NCBI GenBank assembly: GCA_027625915.1
Contig: JANTQA010000063.1
Span: forward strand, 3,286,001 to 3,350,000
Reading direction: 5' to 3'
Length of the DNA stretch: 64,000 bases
DNA from: Anaeramoeba flamelloides
Taxonomy: Eukaryota; Metamonada; Anaeramoebidae
Part shown: one piece after another, positions 1-11,043 of the stretch
Position numbering within the stretch: position 1 is the stretch's first letter
Layout of the letters: each line of letters opens with the position of its first letter
Made by a program: the position numbers and the translations under genes
Notes under the pieces: model-generated
What the model was told of the DNA's origin: nothing
What the model saw: only the letters and a program-made list of their open reading frames with translations
The model's database searches: none

Positions 1-762
1 ACAAATTATATGAAAAATCAAATTAAAAATTGTTATATATATATATATATATATAATTGATTAAAATCATTAGAATAATTTGAGAGAAAAAGAGTATAAA
101 TGGAAATTAAAATCTTTTAAGAACAATAGTTTGAAATATCAATTCTTGTAACATCAATTTCATCAAGGTAGATCAGTGGAAGGCCTTCAAAATCAAAATA
201 CTTATTTTTTATTATAAAGAGTTGTAATAATGAGTAAAAAGTACATTTTTTTAGACAATTCATAGTTGGAAAATTCCCACTTTCAGAGAACAATCCTTAG
301 TATTTAATCTTAATTAGTTTGTGAGTACTTGAAAAAAACTATATTCATTATTTATATTAAGAGATTGGGAACAAGAATAAATTTTAGATTTTGTAATTTT
401 TTCATTAAAAATCTTAATGGAACCTGCAAACTTTATTTTTTTTAAAATTAGCATTGAAATCAAGATTAAGGATTAAAGATATTAAAGGAATCGATATAAA
501 AATGTAAGAACTAACCAAAAAAATTCTTATTTTTAAAATAACATTTAAAATGCCAAAGATACAACATAGTGATAATTCTTCATTTTTTGTAAGATTTTGT
601 GTTGAATTAAAGGTAGTTATTTTTTACAACTATCTTCTTTTATCTACCTTGATGAAATTGATATCACGAGAATCTAAGTTAGAATCTATTGTTCTTAAAA
701 GATTTTCATCTCCATTTAGACTCTTTTTATCTTCAAAAGAATCTAATGATTTTAATCAATTA
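1..762. other. Non-coding AT-rich flank
   Basis: I see no gene here. There is a short (AT)n tract near 38-54. The 95-codon open frame beginning at 550 runs directly into the left arm of the MITE at 763 and has no recognisable domain, so I treat it as chance. Confidence 0.5.
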
Positions 763-1165
763 CAGCTGTTCCAAGGCTACCATGAAATTTTTTCAATATC
801 AAATTTTGATGTTGATATAGAATTTTTAAAAAGGTGAATATAAGAATAAGAAAGCCCATATTGAAAAATATTTTTTTATAAATGAGTCACTATTCAAAAC
901 AATCTTCTGATATGATCAAAAAAAAATTCATTTTTTTAGTCGGTAATTTTTTGGTTTTCTTAATGAATTTTCGATGTTTAGTGTAATTTTGGTTTCTGAA
1001 AATTTATTTTTTAAATATCAGAAGATTGTTTTGAATAGTGACTCATTTATAAAAAAATATTTTTCAATATGGGCTTTCTTATTCTTATATTCACCTTTTT
1101 AAAAATTCTATATCAACATCAAAATTTGATATTGAAAAAATTTCATGTATCTTTGAAAAGTTTAT
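763..1165. mobile_element. Palindromic MITE, CAG..TTCCAAGGCTACC family, copy 1
   Basis: Two long inverted arms (about 763-920 and about 1010-1160) face each other. The sequence from the motif AAGCCCATATTGAAAAAT to ACTCATTTATAAAAAAATAT in the left arm is repeated almost perfectly in reverse in the right arm. The left end reads TA-CAGCTGTTCCAAGGCTACC, the same terminus as the elements at 1395, 25922 and 33988. The right end is decayed. There is no coding capacity, so it is a non-autonomous element; CAG ends with a TA target suggest Tc1/mariner-type mobilisation (inference). Confidence 0.75.
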
Positions 1166-1394
1166 ATATATTTTTTTTACAATTAAATTTTTGATTTTTT
1201 GAAAAAATAAGCGTCAAGCTTTTTCGTGTGCCCCACTTGTTTTTTACAAAAATTGAAAAATATTTTTATAAATATCTGTTTTTCTTTGAAGAAATCCAAA
1301 TTAGTTTGAAATAAATATTTGTTAGAATAATAATCAATTGTAAATTTTTTTGATTACAAAATTTTTTTTTTTTATTTTTTGAAGATTGTAGTTA

Positions 1395-1794
1395 CAGCTG
1401 TTCCAAGGCTACCGTGAATTTTTATATGAATCAAATTTTGATACTGATATAGATTTTTCAAAAGTTGGATATGAGGATAAGAAAGCTCATATTGAAAAAA
1501 AATTTTCACAAATGAACTTATTTCAAAGATTTTCTTGTTATTGATCAAAAATATTTTGGATATTTCAATAGAAACTTTTAAGTGGCATCTCAACTAGATT
1601 TTCCAGGTTTGAAGCAATTTAGAGATCTGAAAATTAATTTTTTTTGTATCAGAAGAAAATTTTTCAAATGAGTTCATTTAGGAAATTTTTTTTTCAATAT
1701 GAGCTTTCTTATCCTCATATCCAACTTTTTAAAAATCTAGATCAGTATCAAAATTTGATTCATATAAAAATTCACGGTAGCCTTGGAAAGACTG
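1395..1794. mobile_element. Palindromic MITE, CAG..TTCCAAGGCTACC family, copy 2 (complete)
   Basis: A 400-bp element flanked by TA on both sides (1393-1394 and 1795-1796). The left end is CAGCTGTTCCAAGGCTACC; the right end, reverse complemented, is CAGTCTTTCCAAGGCTACC. The arms stay paired for well over 100 bp (for example GGATATGAGGATAAGAAAGC on the left and its complement at about 1700-1725). No open frame. It looks whole for a non-autonomous Tc1/mariner-type element. Confidence 0.8.
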
Positions 1795-2163
1795 TATAAA
1801 AGTTTTTGAATGCCGAATTATAATCGATGGTATTTGAAAAGTTGTTACCTATTTGGAAAATTATATGAGATCTTTGGATATATTATTTTTTGAATTATTT
1901 TCTTATTTGTTGAATTATTTATTATGATTTGGATTTAAGTTCTTGATTTTGTGTAAAAAAGTTTATTTTAATAATTTTATTTTTAGATTGTTTTTGAATT
2001 TTAATATATTAACTTTATTTTTCGTTTATATTGTATTTTTGTTGTTTAGTGATTGAATTATTTTAAATAATAATTGATAAAATTAAGAAGGTATTCGAAT
2101 TGGATTTTAATGTTATTCTTTATATTTAAATTAAATAATATATAAATAGTGTATTTCTGACTA

Positions 2164-2244
2164 GCATAGTTGGCCGAGTGGTTAAGGCGTTGGATTCAAG
2201 TCCCAATGGAGTAATCCGCACAGGTTCGAGTCCTGTACTATGCA
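2164..2244 (+). tRNA. tRNA-Leu(CAA)
   Basis: This 81-nt class II tRNA folds fully. The acceptor stem is GCATAGT/ACTATGC with discriminator A at 2244. The D stem is GCC/GGC inside the A box TGGCCGAGTGG. The anticodon loop TTCAAGT gives anticodon CAA, which reads UUG. The variable arm has a GGA/TCC stem, and the T arm is ACAGG-TTCGAGT-CCTGT with B box GGTTCGAGTCC. There is no intron in the anticodon loop, although nuclear tRNA-Leu(CAA) genes often carry one. The last anticodon-stem pair is A:C instead of a Watson-Crick pair. Discriminator A and the long variable arm support Leu. Confidence 0.93.
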
Positions 2245-2250
2245 ATTCTA

Positions 2251-2266
2251 TTTTTTCTTTTTTTTT
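2251..2266 (+). terminator. RNA polymerase III terminator of tRNA-Leu
   Basis: A run of six T, one C and nine T starts seven bases after the tRNA 3' end, which is the standard pol III stop signal. Confidence 0.8.
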
Positions 2267-2424
2267 AACTTTAGATAATCCTGTTCTTATCAACCACATT
2301 CCAGCACCAATCCCTAACTTCAATCCTTTTCCAATAATACAGCAAAACTTTTCATTTTTTTATATTTTTTCTTTCAATAATTTTAATAGGAAGACTTTTA
2401 ATTATATTTACTTAAGTTTAATAT

Positions 2425-3670
2425 CTAACAAGATCAGCATAATAGATCAACATAAAAATCCCACAAAAAGAAGTTTGGTTAGAAGTTAGAACAGGAGCAA
2501 AGATGCATAAGATCATCAAAAGGCTATATGTGAGAGGTGTATCATCTATTGGTGTTTGTGTGTAGTCAATGGTTGGACTTTTGGGGCTTGAAAAAACAAA
2601 CTAGCTTCATCAATTAAATGAGTGGGCAGAGTATTTGAAGACACCCATCCCAACATCAGAAAATCTTTTTGCATGTTTAGATCGAATGCTTGTTGTTATA
2701 AAAACGAATGAAGAAAAGGCTGACAAAGCAAACATCAAGGGACAATTGGTAAAAGAATCCGAAGCAATTCTAAAAGAATAAGTTGAAATATGTGAGCGAA
2801 TGGGAGAGCATAGCGCCAAATTAATTGAAAGTGGTGGCAATACCCTTCCTTATTGTGACACGTAAATGATCTTTCATTATTTACTTTTTTATTCTTTTCG
2901 TGATAAAATTGTCTTTTTTTTCAAATGGTTTTTCTGTTTTTTCACTATTTCAGCAACACACGAAAATGAACTTGAGTTTTATTTGTTTTCTTCGAACAAC
3001 AAAGCGTGTCTCATAGCAAAAAAACTTTCATTTCTTTTTTTTTTTCTTCAATTATTCATTGATTTTGATTCTTCAAATAACAAAAGATAGGGTATTGCTA
3101 CACAAGTAGTAGGAACAAGACTTGGTGTGATCATCAAAGCACAATAATCAGGAAACAAAATCCATGTTTCTGCATGTGAAACCAGGTCATTATTGCAGGA
3201 GGACGCTTGACTGCATGGAAGCTTGCTAAAAAAAAAAAAAAAAAATCCCATTGACATTTATTTATGACAACACGGACGTACTCTGAATGCGAAAAGGCAA
3301 AACTGCTAAGGTATTTGTAGGTGCAGATCGGATTCCAATCAATGGTGACTTTGCAAACAAAATAGGGACATATTCTGTTGCAATTGCTACTCAATTACAT
3401 AATGTGTCAATGTATTCTGTTGCACCTGTTTCGACAATTGATTTCGAATGCGATCAGTCTGGCGAGCAGATTGAGATCGAACAATGAGAACCAAAGGGAA
3501 CCAAAGGGAACCAAAGGGAACCAAAGGGAGCCAGAGGTGTAATGGGGCTATATTTGGAATCCATACTGTAATTGTTACAACCCTGTTTTTAATGTCACCC
3601 CAATTGTAACAGTTTCTGGAGTTGTACTTGAAGTTGGTGTATTTACAACTGAGGAAATTCAAAACGTGCT
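2425..3670 (+). pseudogene. Decayed methylthioribose-1-phosphate isomerase (MtnA) gene
   Basis: The family converts 5-methylthioribose-1-phosphate to methylthioribulose-1-phosphate in methionine salvage. Family blocks occur in the right order. ISIIDQHKNPTKR at about 2437 matches the N-terminal IDQ..LPT block. IIKRLYVRGVSSIGV at about 2511 matches the xxLRVRGAPAIG block. LKTPIPTSENLF..LDRM follows at about 2635, EHSAKLIESGGNTLPYCDT at about 2806 and GIATQVVGTRLGVI at 3091. VFVGADRIPINGDFANKIG at about 3314 carries the GADRI..NGD..NKIGT signature. FNVTP..GVVLEVGVFTTEEI at about 3580-3660 is the C-terminal block. The blocks are split by several in-frame stops (for example after GVSSIGVCV and after EIEQ) and by frame changes. 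A relic intron at about 2863-3090 has a GTAAAT donor. A 10-bp repeat (AACCAAAGGG, four copies, about 3487-3526) has expanded inside the coding sequence. The family is clear; it cannot encode an intact enzyme as it stands. Confidence 0.85.
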
Positions 3671-4012
3671 CTTAAAAAATTAAAAAAATAAGGCTTCTGA
3701 ACATGGAACAAGAATTAATTTCAAAGAAAAAATTCAGTTTACTTTAGTTTTGTTGATATTTAAGAAAAGTTTTAAAAATAAATCAAATTATTTTGCTGAT
3801 CTCAAATTTCTTTTGTTGAGAGAACAAATTGTTTTTTTAATCTCCCCTGATAAGATCAAAGTGCTTTTGAATAAATTCATTTTATTTTCAAATTGGACAA
3901 ATCAATAAAACTTTTTAAAACTTGAAACAGAATTTTTCAAATCAAAATCAAATATCAAATCCAAGACCAATCAAATTTAAAATTCTAGCTGCTTGAAAGA
4001 GAAAAAATTAAT
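3671..4012. other. Non-coding, nothing seen
   Basis: AT-rich sequence between the MtnA pseudogene and the TTAA element; no frame, RNA or repeat recognised. Confidence 0.5.
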
Positions 4013-4545
4013 TTAAGGGACTAGTCTATATTATTTTTTTTTTTTGGCCAATTTCTAAATAAGGATCCTTCTCTAGAAATATGTTTAATATTGAAAATAA
4101 ACTGGTGTTTTCAAATCTAAGTAATTGGCAAAAAATTTTCTCAATCTCTATTAAATTTAGGTCAAAAAATTTACAGCCGTTTCAAACCTGGTGCGCACGA
4201 TTTAACTTAACTTAAAATTTTCAATTTTCATCAAACTTTCTTTCAACCCCTTTCAATTGAAATCAAAGATTGTTATTTTTAACTCAAATCTTCTTGAATT
4301 GTCCTTAATATCCAAGATCCCTTACAAAATGGAATTTTTTTAAAATAATTTCAAAAAAGTTTAAAAGAAAAAGTGAAAAGTTGTTTACTAAGCTTTTCAT
4401 TCAGGTATTCTTGAGTTTTGGTGTTAAAACCTTGATTTAGTTTTAACAGATCTTGAAGTTCAATGAAAGTTTAATGAAAATTTAAAGTTAAGTTAAATCG
4501 TTCGCACCAGGTTTGAAATTGCTGTAATAGAGACTAGTCACTTAA
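4013..4545. mobile_element. TTAA-flanked non-autonomous element, copy 1, interrupted
   Basis: The left end is TTAAGGGACTAGTCTATATT and the right end, reverse complemented, is TTAAGTGACTAGTCTCTATT. A second copy in the opposite orientation lies at 58456-58633. Subtracting the element at 4174-4524 and one TA leaves about 180 bp, the length of the second copy. Conserved interior includes GTGTTTTCAAATCTAAGTAA and AAATTTTCTCAATCTCTATT. It codes for nothing. The TTAA target resembles piggyBac-type insertion, though the terminal sequence is not classic piggyBac. Confidence 0.8.
4174..4524. mobile_element. TA-inserting MITE nested in the TTAA element
   Basis: A 351-bp element flanked by TA (4172-4173 and 4525-4526). 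The left terminus is CAGCCGTTTCAAACCTGGTG; the right, reverse complemented, is CAGCAATTTCAAACCTGGTG. The TIR runs on through a CGATTTAACTTAAC block. The ends share CAG..GTTYCAA with the other TA-target MITEs in the window. No coding frame. The uninterrupted copy of the host element at 58456 shows a single TA at this point, so the insertion and its TA duplication are directly visible. Confidence 0.85.
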
Positions 4546-4599
4546 CAGTGCCTAATATTTTTTCTCTGAGCTAACTTTCCAGCGCACATTTACAAAAAG

Positions 4600-4970
4600 G
4601 ATTTCTTCATTATAAAAAAGTGGCAAAAACAGTTCTAAAAATGATCTGATAATAACTCTATTTCAGTGAAAAAACAGTTTTTATAAACACATGCATTTTC
4701 AAAAAATGTGGTCAAATCACTTTCAAACAGAAACTTAAAACAATTTAAAAATTTCTCGAGCATTTTTTGACCAGATATAAACAAAAATTCAAAATTTTTC
4801 ACACAGTTAAAACAGTTAAAAGAATCACAATAATACAATTTCATTCAAATTGGAAATAATTTTAATTTTTTGTAAAATATGAAAACATTTTTTTCATCTT
4901 TTAGTTTTATGTTTTCATTTCATTTTTTGAATTACGTAACCTTGTGAGGTTAGATCAATAGTTTTATTTA
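4600..4970. repeat. Diverged dispersed repeat (pair with 60080-60340)
   Basis: Shared anchors in the same order as at 60080-60340 are GTTAAAAC.GTT.AA.GAAT.., TTTGGAAATAATTTT.ATTTTT, and ATTACGTAAcc..GTgaggTTAGATC, which reads GTTACGTAATCTGTTTCTTTAGATC in the other copy. No coding frame. Similarity is moderate, so the limits are approximate. Confidence 0.45.
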
Positions 4971-7786
4971 TAAGAAGGAAGAACCCCGATTTTTTAGGAA
5001 ATTCTTTAATAATGAACCAATTTTGAAAAAATTTTTCTATTTGATTTTATTATCCCAAATACTACTAGTATTATATAAATAAAAACTTTCCTTAGATCAG
5101 TTCTTCAAAATATTAATTAAAAAAGTTTTATTGTAGAAATAAACTCATTCACGATTCTCAAAAAATATACAATAATTTTTATTCATGGATATCTGGAATA
5201 ATTCATTTTTATATACATAATTAACTTGATTTACACCAAAATCATTTTAAATATGTTATTTTTCTAAAATTTAAAAGTGACATTTAAATTTATTTGTCAA
5301 AGTAAAAACCGTTTAAAAATCAAAAATAATTTTCCACTAATAACAAAATCCAAAAGAAACTAAATTTTCAAAGAGGGGCAATAAAATAAATCATCAAAGC
5401 ATATAACCAACAATAACTGTTATAAAACACACCTCTTTAAATATTGCTTTTGTTTTGAAATATTTCAAAGAGAAGAGGAATTTTTAGAATTCAAATTTTG
5501 ATTCTTTTTTGAAAAAAACGTAAAATAATTCTTTTTTTGATTCTATAGAATCAGATGATTCCTTTTTCTTCCAATGATAAATCTCAATTTATTTCTTGTG
5601 TACATTCGATTTTTCATTGAATCACATCATTCGCAAAAGTTTATAATTAATAATTTTTGTTTTTTATTTTATTAAAAAAAAAAAAAGAATCTTTTTATTC
5701 TATTTCGTAATAAAATATTTTTCTTATCAGAATAAACTTTAACACATTATGTTGATGAAAAGACGAAGAAAAGCTAAACCACAAGAGGAAAAATCTCAAA
5801 TATTTATTTTTTTGAAGAAATATTAAATCATTTTTGAATAGAGTTTTGGTATCATATAAAAATCTCAATTTTTGATTTCATTGAAATAGAATAAAATAAT
5901 TTTTAATTTTTTGAGATTATTAAACATCAAAGATATTGTAACAAGTCAAAAATTTTTGATAAAGTTTCAATCCTTTGGAATCATTTTAATATTATAATTC
6001 CAAATTATCATTTTTAAGATTCTAAAAATTCCAAAAATGGAATTATTTTTGGAACTTTGAGAATTATTAACTAATGAAGAAACACTCAATATAAAGATGA
6101 TAGAATAACTTAGCTTGGTATAAAATGAAAAAGTTCCTTCTTTATTGATTAACTCATTAAAGAGAAGAGAAGCACCCAAAGATTTGTCACTTTAATAAAA
6201 TAGCGGAGTGTTTGAAAATAGAGGAAAACTGAATTGAAAATTTTAATATATGACCTTAAATTTCTAATTTCCATTCATTTTTTAGATTTAGAAATATTGT
6301 TCTTACAATCATTATTTTTTTAGAACAGTTGATATTATGTTAGAGTTGGGTTCTTTTAATTAAAGGATCTCAAATAAAATTAATTCATTGTATATCCACA
6401 TTTGATATGTCATAATTCTAATATATTTTAAACCTAAATACTAAAAAAAAATTTTATTAACCCGTCTCCAAAATTTTTAACAAAATACTTGAGATTGTTT
6501 GTATTAATAATTATATATTTTTTTGTTTTGAAGTATTTTTTTTAATAAATAAAAGTGTTAAATTTTCAATTAGTGAATAGTTCTATTTAGATATATCTGC
6601 TAGAATTGATTAAATTTGATTTTATTTTTTCAAAAATTAAATTTTGCTATATTAAAATTTTTAAGAATTGGAGTTTATTTTTAAAAAGTTTAAATTTTTA
6701 AAAAGACTAATATGTACGGCTATTGTAATAAAGTTTGGATTTTATTTTAAAATTTTCATTGTTGTTGAAAGTTTTAATAAGTAATAAATTGTTTTAGTAC
6801 ATTCGTTATAATTAAATAAGCAATTTTATTCTATTTTAAAGATTGCCAGAATAAAAACTCTTCAAAAAAAGTATTAAGTTAAAAAAGTAAAAATTTTTGA
6901 AAACTTTTTTTAAGTTCTCTATTTCGGAAAAATGGGATATCAATCTTGAATTTGGGGTATATAATGGAGTTTAGAAGAGGTATACTTATTTTAGAGAAAA
7001 ATCCTCTCTTGATATAAAAAGAAAACTTCAAAATAGTTTTTAATTTACTAATCTGAAATAAAAAAAAAATAGAAGAACTCACTTTTTTTCTTCTTCTCTT
7101 TTTTTTGTTTGATAATTTTTCTTTAATTACTCCTTTCTATAAATTCTATAAATAAATAAATAAAAGAACTCACTTTTTTAAGATAATTAACTTTGAAAAG
7201 GTATAAAATCTGAAATTTTTTTTTCCTTATTTGAAATGGAAACCCTGAAAAGAGTTTTGATTTGCATAAAAAAAAAATATCGTTGTTATAAAATGGTAAT
7301 AAGACATTTCCAATAACATATGGAATTTTTTTACGTTCCGACCAAAATCCTCTCTGCCAGTGAAACTATTCGTTAATTTCAATAAAAAATGAAGTTGAAT
7401 ATTAATACTGATTAAATAAATGACTATGGTAAATATATATATATCAAAATATCTTTGTTGAAATATTTCCAAAAAATGAAAAAAAAACATCAAGGACTTT
7501 TTTGGTGAGAATAAAGTAAATCCAATTTCAATAAAAAACTGGAAATATAAAAAGTTCACAAATGATTGTTTAACAAATAAAATGTAGCCATATGTTTTCA
7601 ATTCTATTTGAGAATTTGATTGAGATTAAACAAGAGATGAAAAAGAATTTTTTGATCAAAAAGAAAAATTTAAACACCAATTTTCACACCTAAAAACATC
7701 AGATTAAATCAAGATCAGAAAATTTAAATAGGATTATTTGTGAAATACTAATTTCTTTTTATCAATTATTAATTAGATGAATTATG
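4971..7786. other. Long intergenic region without recognised genes
   Basis: Low-GC DNA with T- and A-runs. The 124-codon frame on the minus strand at 7227-7601 and the 70-codon frame at 5967-6179 are rich in Phe/Ile/Lys as expected from AT-rich random sequence, have no domain signature, and are not convincing genes. Confidence 0.5.
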
Positions 7787-8541
7787 TTAAGGGATTAGCG
7801 TCTACCAAGGAGAATCCTATGAACAAAGTATGGTGTTATTGGACCTAACCACATTAGTGTTACCTGGTTCAAATGTCTCTAAAAAATCGATTAGTAAAAA
7901 AGTAATATTTGTTGATCTCATCAATTAAAAATGATCTATGTATTAGTAAAAAACTCAACAATTTCAGTTTAAAATCTGCATTTCACCATAAATTTAAAGG
8001 TTGAATTATCAATATTCAGACTACAAAGTCACAAAATATCTTTCTTAAATTTGTGGTGAAATGTAGATTAGTTACTAAAACATCAATTTTGTTAAAATAT
8101 TCAATAATTAAAGAATAAATTTTTTTGACAAAATTTTTCTCAAATTATGCAAATATATTGATGCTATAAGTAGCTTTATCAAAATCAAATAAAACTAATC
8201 GTCTTTATGGGTTTTATGTTGATGATTATTGAGTTAATCTTTGAAATTCAAAAATTAAAAAAATTAATTACTTTTGGAAGTTCTAAATCTAAATTATTAA
8301 ATACCAGAATACTGTATTTGGGGTTTATATTTTTAGATTTTAAATAGGGAATTAAAAAAAATTTTTCCAAAAAGAAACTTTTTAATAATGATCGTTAGTA
8401 AAAAATGTAATAATTTATTGTGTAATAAGATTTATAATAGATTTTTTAGAGCTATTTGAGCCATGGTGCACTAATATCATTTGCATCCAATTACAACATA
8501 CTTTGATAATAGAGAAATCTATGGTGACGCTAATCCCTTAA
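7787..8541. mobile_element. TTAAGGG-ended element, 755 bp
   Basis: The left end is TTAAGGGATTAGCGTC and the right end, reverse complemented, is also TTAAGGGATTAGCGTC. The TIR similarity continues imperfectly inward (ACAAAGTATGGTGTTATTGG on the left against TCAAAGTATGTTGTAATTGG on the right). It has no open frame. Diverged relatives lie at 52178-53160 (inverted) and 55250-55650. The TTAA ends and GGG start are shared with the elements at 4013 and 20376. Confidence 0.75.
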
Positions 8542-9639
8542 GTAGTATAAAGTTTATTATAATAATTTATTTGTTTTTACATTTCTAAAAATGAATTTTT
8601 TTGTATTTAGATATTTCCTCGAATATTTTTTATCGCTGTATTAAATTTAAATTGGGTTGCTTATAAAAATGTCTTTTTTGAATAATTTTTTTACAAAAAA
8701 TAGCTAATTAATTGAGAAATTAAAAATTATTAAGGATTGTTAATTGGAAACTTGATTGAAAATGATCAGAAAATTCATTTGAGTGGATAAAGATTAAATC
8801 CAAATGATAATCCATCATGTATCTTTACTGATTGATTGATGATTTTTTTTTTGGAAATGATATAATCTCTCTTATTTTAAGATTAATTCGATCTTACTAG
8901 AAGAAAATAAAAAATTATCAAAGTATAAAAAAAAAAAAAGATAGTATTATTGAAAAAATATTTAAAAAAATATGAATTTATTGTTAAATTCATTCATAAA
9001 AGTATTCCAAAGAAAACATATAATCCACAGTTAAAATACACGGGTGATGTAAATATGGATTAGAATTCAATTGGGAATTATTAGCGCTCCCTCAAGATTT
9101 TGATAATAAACATTTTCAAATTTTTTAAAAATCATAAAAAAGCAAAATTTGAAATAAGTTTCAAATTTTCGAAAATTATATTCAAAAAAATTACCATTTG
9201 ATGTTCTAATTATTTTGATTCAGGATTTATTACTTACTATTTTAATAATTCATATTTTCTTTTTAAAGGGTTCTACGGGAAAGATTCCAATGGGTTTTTT
9301 TTTTTTTTTAATCAGAAAGGAGGGTTTTGGCAAAAAAGTACATTCAAAAAGTCAAGTGCCTGTAATTAAAGATTTTTTATATAGATCAGAGTTTAAGTAA
9401 ATATTTTTTGAAAAAATAGTTTTTTTTAAAGTTACTGGTTTGTCCTTAAAAATATATATTATCAATCAAAACAACAAACACAATATAAATCTATTTTTTT
9501 ATTGAAATTTCGGTTAGTTGTTTTGGAGATCTCAAAAATAGTTAAATTTTTAAATTTAAGATCAAAAAAATAAAATACCTTTAATAAAAGAGAGTATTAT
9601 AAAAACTATTAATATTAACTGTTATCAATTTTATCTTTA
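8542..9639. other. Non-coding, nothing seen
   Basis: AT-rich; a 61-codon plus-strand frame at 9215-9400 has no recognisable content. Confidence 0.45.
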
Positions 9640-10075
9640 ATTATTTTACTGTTAAGGAAATAATACCTATAGTAAAGTTTAATCTCTATTTCAAAATAAA
9701 AAGCAGATTTCTTTTTTATAGAAGACCCATACATTAACTAATTAAAGAAACTAGCAATACTATTTGTAAATATGATATTGTTCTCTTAAAGTTCCTAAAT
9801 TTCAAAAGAAAGTCTCAAAATGAAGGATCAAATTGGAAAATTTATTTCAAAAAATAGAGTTAATAATTAATATAAAATTTTTATCATCAAAAAATGTAAA
9901 AAAAATTGAGATTATTACAAAAAATTCTCAACTAATTACATTCAATAATTTAAATTTTACTGAAAACTTCATGAGGTTTACTTTCAAAATTGATTTGAAT
10001 TTAGATATAATATTGGGTAGCTGTTTTGATGTTTCATTGGAATAACAAGAAGAAAAAAAACATTAATTATATTTT
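9640..10075 (+). repeat. Degenerate relic family, copy A
   Basis: It shares a chain of anchors in fixed order with 11575-12010, 53405-53765 and 55660-56060. These are AATAATACCT..AGT, TTTCAAAATAAAAAGC, ACATTAA..AAAGAAAC, AATGAAGGATCAAATTGGAA, ATCTCAAAAAA, AATTTAAATTTTAC, GTTTACTTTCAAAATTGAT.TGA and AACAAGAAGAAAA. Short Ser/Lys/Ile-rich frames persist, but each copy has stops. This could be a dead gene family or a 3' fragment of a transposon. Confidence 0.6.
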
Positions 10076-10632
10076 GAACAGAAATATTGGATTTAACAAG
10101 CATTTTTATGATGGCCATATATATTTTTTAGCATTAATCAACTTATTTTTCATTTTCAGTCAGTTTTACAATGAAAAATCGTGTTGAAATTTCAGTTTGA
10201 CAGTCTCCAAGATTTCGGTTTTTGATATTCTTTCATATTTTTTCAAATTTCAAATACTTAACACAAACTTTTATAAAAAAAAAAGGTAAAAAAATTGAAT
10301 TATCAAAAGATAAAATTTTGAATTTAATTGAAATTTTCTAAAATTTATCTAAAATAGAAAAATATTGTTCACTTTCAAAAACCTGACAATGTTTAATCAA
10401 AACCAAAAAGCAGAAAGATGTTTATAGGACAAGTTTAAATTTTAATCACTTTTTAATTGAAAGTTATTGGATTTTGATCTCGTAATTCCTTTTAAAATCA
10501 AAGAATAATTCCAAAAAAACAAAAGTGTTAAAAATCAAAATAAATGTGACTCCAATTTTTATGATTATTGTGTCTCTTAAAAATAATAAACATTTTTTAA
10601 ATTTATTTCTTCGACTATTTTTCTTTTTAATT
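10076..10632. other. Upstream region of the thioredoxin gene
   Basis: AT-rich with no separate gene seen. It would hold the promoter and 5' UTR of the thioredoxin gene, but I recognise no specific element. Confidence 0.4.
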
Positions 10633-11043
10633 ATGTTTAATCTTGTAAAATCAATTCAAACAACACACTCAAAACCATCTTTATTACTTTCTCGTCTCTT
10701 GTCAAAGCATATCCATGACATCAAAAACCAAAAAGATTTTGAAAAATATGTTTTGAAATCTAAAGTACCAACTATTGTTGATTTTTATGCCAAATGGTGT
10801 GCCCCTTGTAAAAACTTAATGCCAAAATTGACGAAGCATGTCAAAAATTCGGAAGGTAAATTGTCCATGGCTAAAATTGATATCGATGACCAAGGAGTTG
10901 AGCAAGCGATTGTAGAGCATAAAGTTCGTAGCGTGCCCTCAATATTTGCATATCACAATGGTAAAATTGTTGATCAATTTGTTGGACTTCCTGCAAATCA
11001 TTTCCTTAATGATTTCATTGCCAAATTAAAAAAATTAAAATAA
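10633..11043 (+). CDS. Thioredoxin, probably organelle-targeted
   Basis: The product is a small dithiol-disulfide oxidoreductase. From the ATG at 10633 it is 136 residues. A basic, Ser-rich leader with no acidic residue in the first 28 positions (MFNLVKSIQTTHSKPSLLLS..) looks like a mitochondrial or hydrogenosomal presequence. It is followed by one thioredoxin domain (about residues 30-136). The active site is FYAKWCAPCKNL (Cys56, Cys59), VRSVPSIFAYHNGKI carries the cis-Pro, and the family GL..N block follows (FVGLPANHF). An in-frame ATG at 10561 would add a hydrophobic, Phe/Leu-rich stretch ending FLNLFLRLFFFLI, giving a signal anchor instead. I prefer 10633 because the remaining leader is a plausible presequence, but the start is not decided by the sequence. 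No intron is needed. The domain call is firm; the location is inference. Confidence 0.9.
   Translation: MFNLVKSIQTTHSKPSLLLSRLLSKHIHDIKNQKDFEKYVLKSKVPTIVDFYAKWCAPCKNLMPKLTKHVKNSEGKLSMAKIDIDDQGVEQAIVEHKVRSVPSIFAYHNGKIVDQFVGLPANHFLNDFIAKLKKLK

Noticed and set aside
2425-3670. MtnA locus as a functional spliced gene
   Set aside because: Conserved blocks sit in different frames and are split by stops that no simple GT-AG intron would remove.
7227-7601. 124-codon minus-strand frame
   Set aside because: Composition matches AT-rich chance sequence (Phe/Ile/Lys/Asn), no domain, no GC rise, no splice partners.
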